Positions 6,245 through 7,505 of a DNA stretch of 7,505 nt are shown piece after piece. The stretch spans positions 1 through 7,505 of the forward strand of contig JBKBXU010000241.1 in the NCBI GenBank assembly GCA_046313675.1, read 5' to 3'. Position 1 is the first letter of the stretch. Every line of letters starts with the position of its first letter. The notes beneath the pieces are model-generated. The model saw nothing but the letters and a program-made list of their open reading frames with translations. It was not told where the DNA came from and ran no database searches. Both the position numbers and the translations under genes were made by a program. The stretch comes from JBKBXU01 sp046313675 (GTDB lineage Bacteria > Bacteroidota > Bacteroidia > Cytophagales > Cytophagaceae).

Positions 6245-7081
6245 TTACTCCTTTGAATGTAAAGCGAAAAGAGGGATATCGGTTTGATAGGCAATTATTT
6301 TTGTCATACTTCGGTCATAAATCCGTTCCAGAAATTTACGTTTACGCGTACTCATTACAAGCATATCGGCGTTTGATTTTTCAATGTAAGAGAACAGGCC
6401 ATCAAGGAATTCATCATTGTTGATTAACTCAAAGTGGATGTTATCTCCTTTTGTACGCTCTTTTACCTCTTTTTCAAAGTGCATGATTTTTTCCATTTTA
6501 GCAGATGGGTCATCAGTTACATGTAAAGCCTTGATGGTTGATTCAAATGGGCTTAATAAAACGGAAAGTGCTGCCAATGAAGAAATATCCCTTCTGTTAA
6601 ATTCTGTAGCAAAAACCACCGTTTTAAAGCTGGTGAATTCGGCCTTTTCAGGGATGGCCAGTACCGGACAAGGGGCATGTTCGATAATTTCGGCAGCGAA
6701 GCTTCCAAAGAATAGCGATCCTATGGCTCCGGCACCCCGAGTACCTATAACGATCATATCTATGTCGTTTTGGACGACCTCTTTATTAATTTCTTTTGTG
6801 GCGGTTCCTTTGGCTATTTTGTATGTATATGATATGTCAGGACATTTTTTCTTGATGTTTTTTACAAGCTTTTCCAGTTTTTCCTTCGCTACATCTTCCG
6901 TCTCATGAATGTCAAAAGTAACTTTATTTCTCCTTAGGTCAGTATTAATAAGAACTGCCTGATAAATATGGTATAATATAATTTTGGCTTTATATTTCTC
7001 AGCCAGTTTGGCGGCGTACTCCAGGGCATTGATAGAATTCTTAGAAAAATCAGTAGGTACTAATATTTTTTTTGGCTTCAT
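6245..7081 (-). CDS. Universal stress protein, tandem UspA domains
   Basis: This 278-residue cytoplasmic protein has two UspA domains. Domain 1 (about 1-145) opens MKPKKILVPTDFS, with the Asp that contacts adenine in relatives, and carries the full ATP-binding signature G-x2-G-x9-G-S (G113, G116, G126, S127) followed by CPVLAIP. Domain 2 (about 151-278) keeps the fold marks (KTVVFATEF at its start, DMLVMSTR, DIPLFALHSKE) but lacks the glycines of the signature, having STRKRKFLERIYDRS instead, so it probably does not bind ATP. Such proteins bind nucleotides and act in survival of starvation, redox or respiratory stress; the partner is unknown. The ATG at 7081 is preferred to a TTG seven codons upstream (7102), because domain 1 begins right after the ATG. 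Downstream it converges on the small exported protein; upstream it diverges from the DedA gene. Confidence 0.94.
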   Translation of the reverse strand: MKPKKILVPTDFSKNSINALEYAAKLAEKYKAKIILYHIYQAVLINTDLRRNKVTFDIHETEDVAKEKLEKLVKNIKKKCPDISYTYKIAKGTATKEINKEVVQNDIDMIVIGTRGAGAIGSLFFGSFAAEIIEHAPCPVLAIPEKAEFTSFKTVVFATEFNRRDISSLAALSVLLSPFESTIKALHVTDDPSAKMEKIMHFEKEVKERTKGDNIHFELINNDEFLDGLFSYIEKSNADMLVMSTRKRKFLERIYDRSMTKIIAYQTDIPLFALHSKE

Positions 7082-7388
7082 AATGTAATGTTCTTTGTGC
7101 AATAATAGAACTTTCGAAATTTAAAATTAATGAAAGTCTTATAAATTCAAGTGGTAATAGCTCTTTTTAGTTTTATATGTATTTGAAAAACACGCAATCT
7201 ATTAATTGGCTTAATATAAAAAATCTCTCTGCAAGTTAAAAATTACCTTACATATTCAGGCTTAGTTTGCTCATATCTATTAATGATTAAAATCAGTGTT
7301 TTTTACTAAATAAAATGCATATTTGGCAAACTAAATAGAGTTAGATTTATGTTATAGAGCCGCTATTCATAAGGTAGCACAAATTATC
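7082..7388. other. 307-bp divergent intergenic region without a gene
   Basis: This AT-rich stretch separates the stress protein (-) from the DedA gene (+) and must hold both promoters. I see a candidate promoter toward the stress protein (7122-7150). Toward dedA there is a weaker one: TTTG at 7322-7325, 16 nt, then TAGATTTA at 7342-7349. A near-palindrome TTTGGCAAA lies at 7322-7330, and TTAGTTTGC (7262-7270) is the inverse of GCAAACTAA (7326-7334). Only tiny reading frames occur (for example 7 codons from 7315). No tRNA, terminator hairpin or mobile element is evident. Confidence 0.6.
7122..7150 (-). promoter_or_regulatory. Candidate Bacteroidota-type promoter for the universal stress protein
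   Basis: On the - strand TTG (7148-7150) is followed after 18 nt by TAATTTTA (7122-7129), matching TAnnTTTG at all but the last base. It would give a leader of roughly 35 nt before the ATG at 7081. AT-rich context makes chance matches likely. Confidence 0.35.
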
Positions 7389-7505
7389 ATGGAGTGGTTT
7401 TACACAATGCTTAATCCTGAGTATCTTATACAACATGGAGGTTTCTGGATCATAATTTTGATTGTGTTCCTGGAAAGTGGTTTATTCTTTTTCTTTTTGC
7501 CGGGC
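7389..7505 (+). CDS. DedA-family membrane protein, N-terminal part (cut by window end)
   Basis: From ATG at 7389 the frame runs open to the window edge, giving 39 residues. They read MEWFYTMLNPEYLIQHGGFW, then a hydrophobic run, a LESGLFFFF segment and LPG. The NPEYLIQ-GG opening, the aromatic/hydrophobic helix, the E-(S/T)-G turn and the LPG just before a probable acidic residue are the N-terminal layout of DedA (VTT / SNARE-associated) proteins. These inner-membrane proteins of about 200 residues are linked to lipid carrier recycling and membrane homeostasis. An in-frame TAA at 7332-7334, with no start codon before 7389, fixes the start. About 80% of the gene lies outside, so the family call rests on this short piece. 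It diverges from the stress protein gene. Confidence 0.8.
   Translation, partial: MEWFYTMLNPEYLIQHGGFWIIILIVFLESGLFFFFLPG

Noticed and set aside
6417..6908. 163-codon + strand frame opposite the stress protein
   Set aside because: It is Ser/Ala-rich as expected from the complement of the Usp coding strand, and has no recognisable domain or upstream signal.
7082..7102. TTG start extending the stress protein by seven codons
   Set aside because: An ATG at 7081 sits directly before the conserved KKILVPTDFS strand, the usual Usp start.
7262..7334. 9-bp inverted repeat (TTAGTTTGC and GCAAACTAA) 55 bp apart before dedA
   Set aside because: In a 300-bp AT-rich region a match of this length is quite likely by chance; only mentioned in the intergenic entry.
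7315..7338. Seven-codon reading frame upstream of dedA as a possible leader peptide
   Set aside because: There is no ribosome site, runs of regulatory codons or terminator to suggest attenuation.

Overview
The window looks like chromosomal DNA of a Bacteroidota bacterium, probably from the Cytophagia/Flavobacteriia side. Four things point there: a large secreted delta-60 repeat protein ending in a type IX secretion (Por) sorting domain; AT-rich intergenic DNA in which most starts lack a clear Shine-Dalgarno; candidate promoters resembling the TTG...TAnnTTTG type; and a palindromic intergenic repeat that I recall as frequent in this phylum. I cannot place it to genus from sequence alone.

Layout, left to right: the 3' end of ppsA (phosphoenolpyruvate synthase, + strand, 1-525); a 67-bp inverted pair of REP-like repeats (558-624) between convergent genes; an 868-codon secreted beta-propeller protein of 14 tandem repeats plus a T9SS tail (- strand, 632-3238); a cation diffusion facilitator transporter with a TTG start (- strand, 3363-4256); a divergently oriented beta-CASP metallo-beta-lactamase-fold ribonuclease (+, 4332-5699); a small exported protein of unknown function (+, 5745-6212); a tandem-domain universal stress protein (-, 6245-7081); a 307-bp gap with no gene (7082-7388); and the first 39 codons of a DedA-family membrane protein (+, 7389 to the window edge).

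Functionally this is mostly housekeeping and stress-type content: gluconeogenic PEP formation, metal efflux, RNA processing, ATP-binding UspA and DedA. Frequent strand changes argue for short transcription units, not one long operon. Two stretches show repeat dynamics. One is the intergenic palindrome: its two arms differ at five core positions, and those differences are two fully compensated base pairs plus the free base of a GNA triloop. The other is the propeller gene, where neighbouring repeats share a perfect 65-bp tract at a 153-bp offset.

I found no CRISPR array, transposase, phage gene, tRNA or rRNA, and no gene cluster that looks like a new defence or biosynthetic system. The most original observation is the structure of the intergenic repeat.
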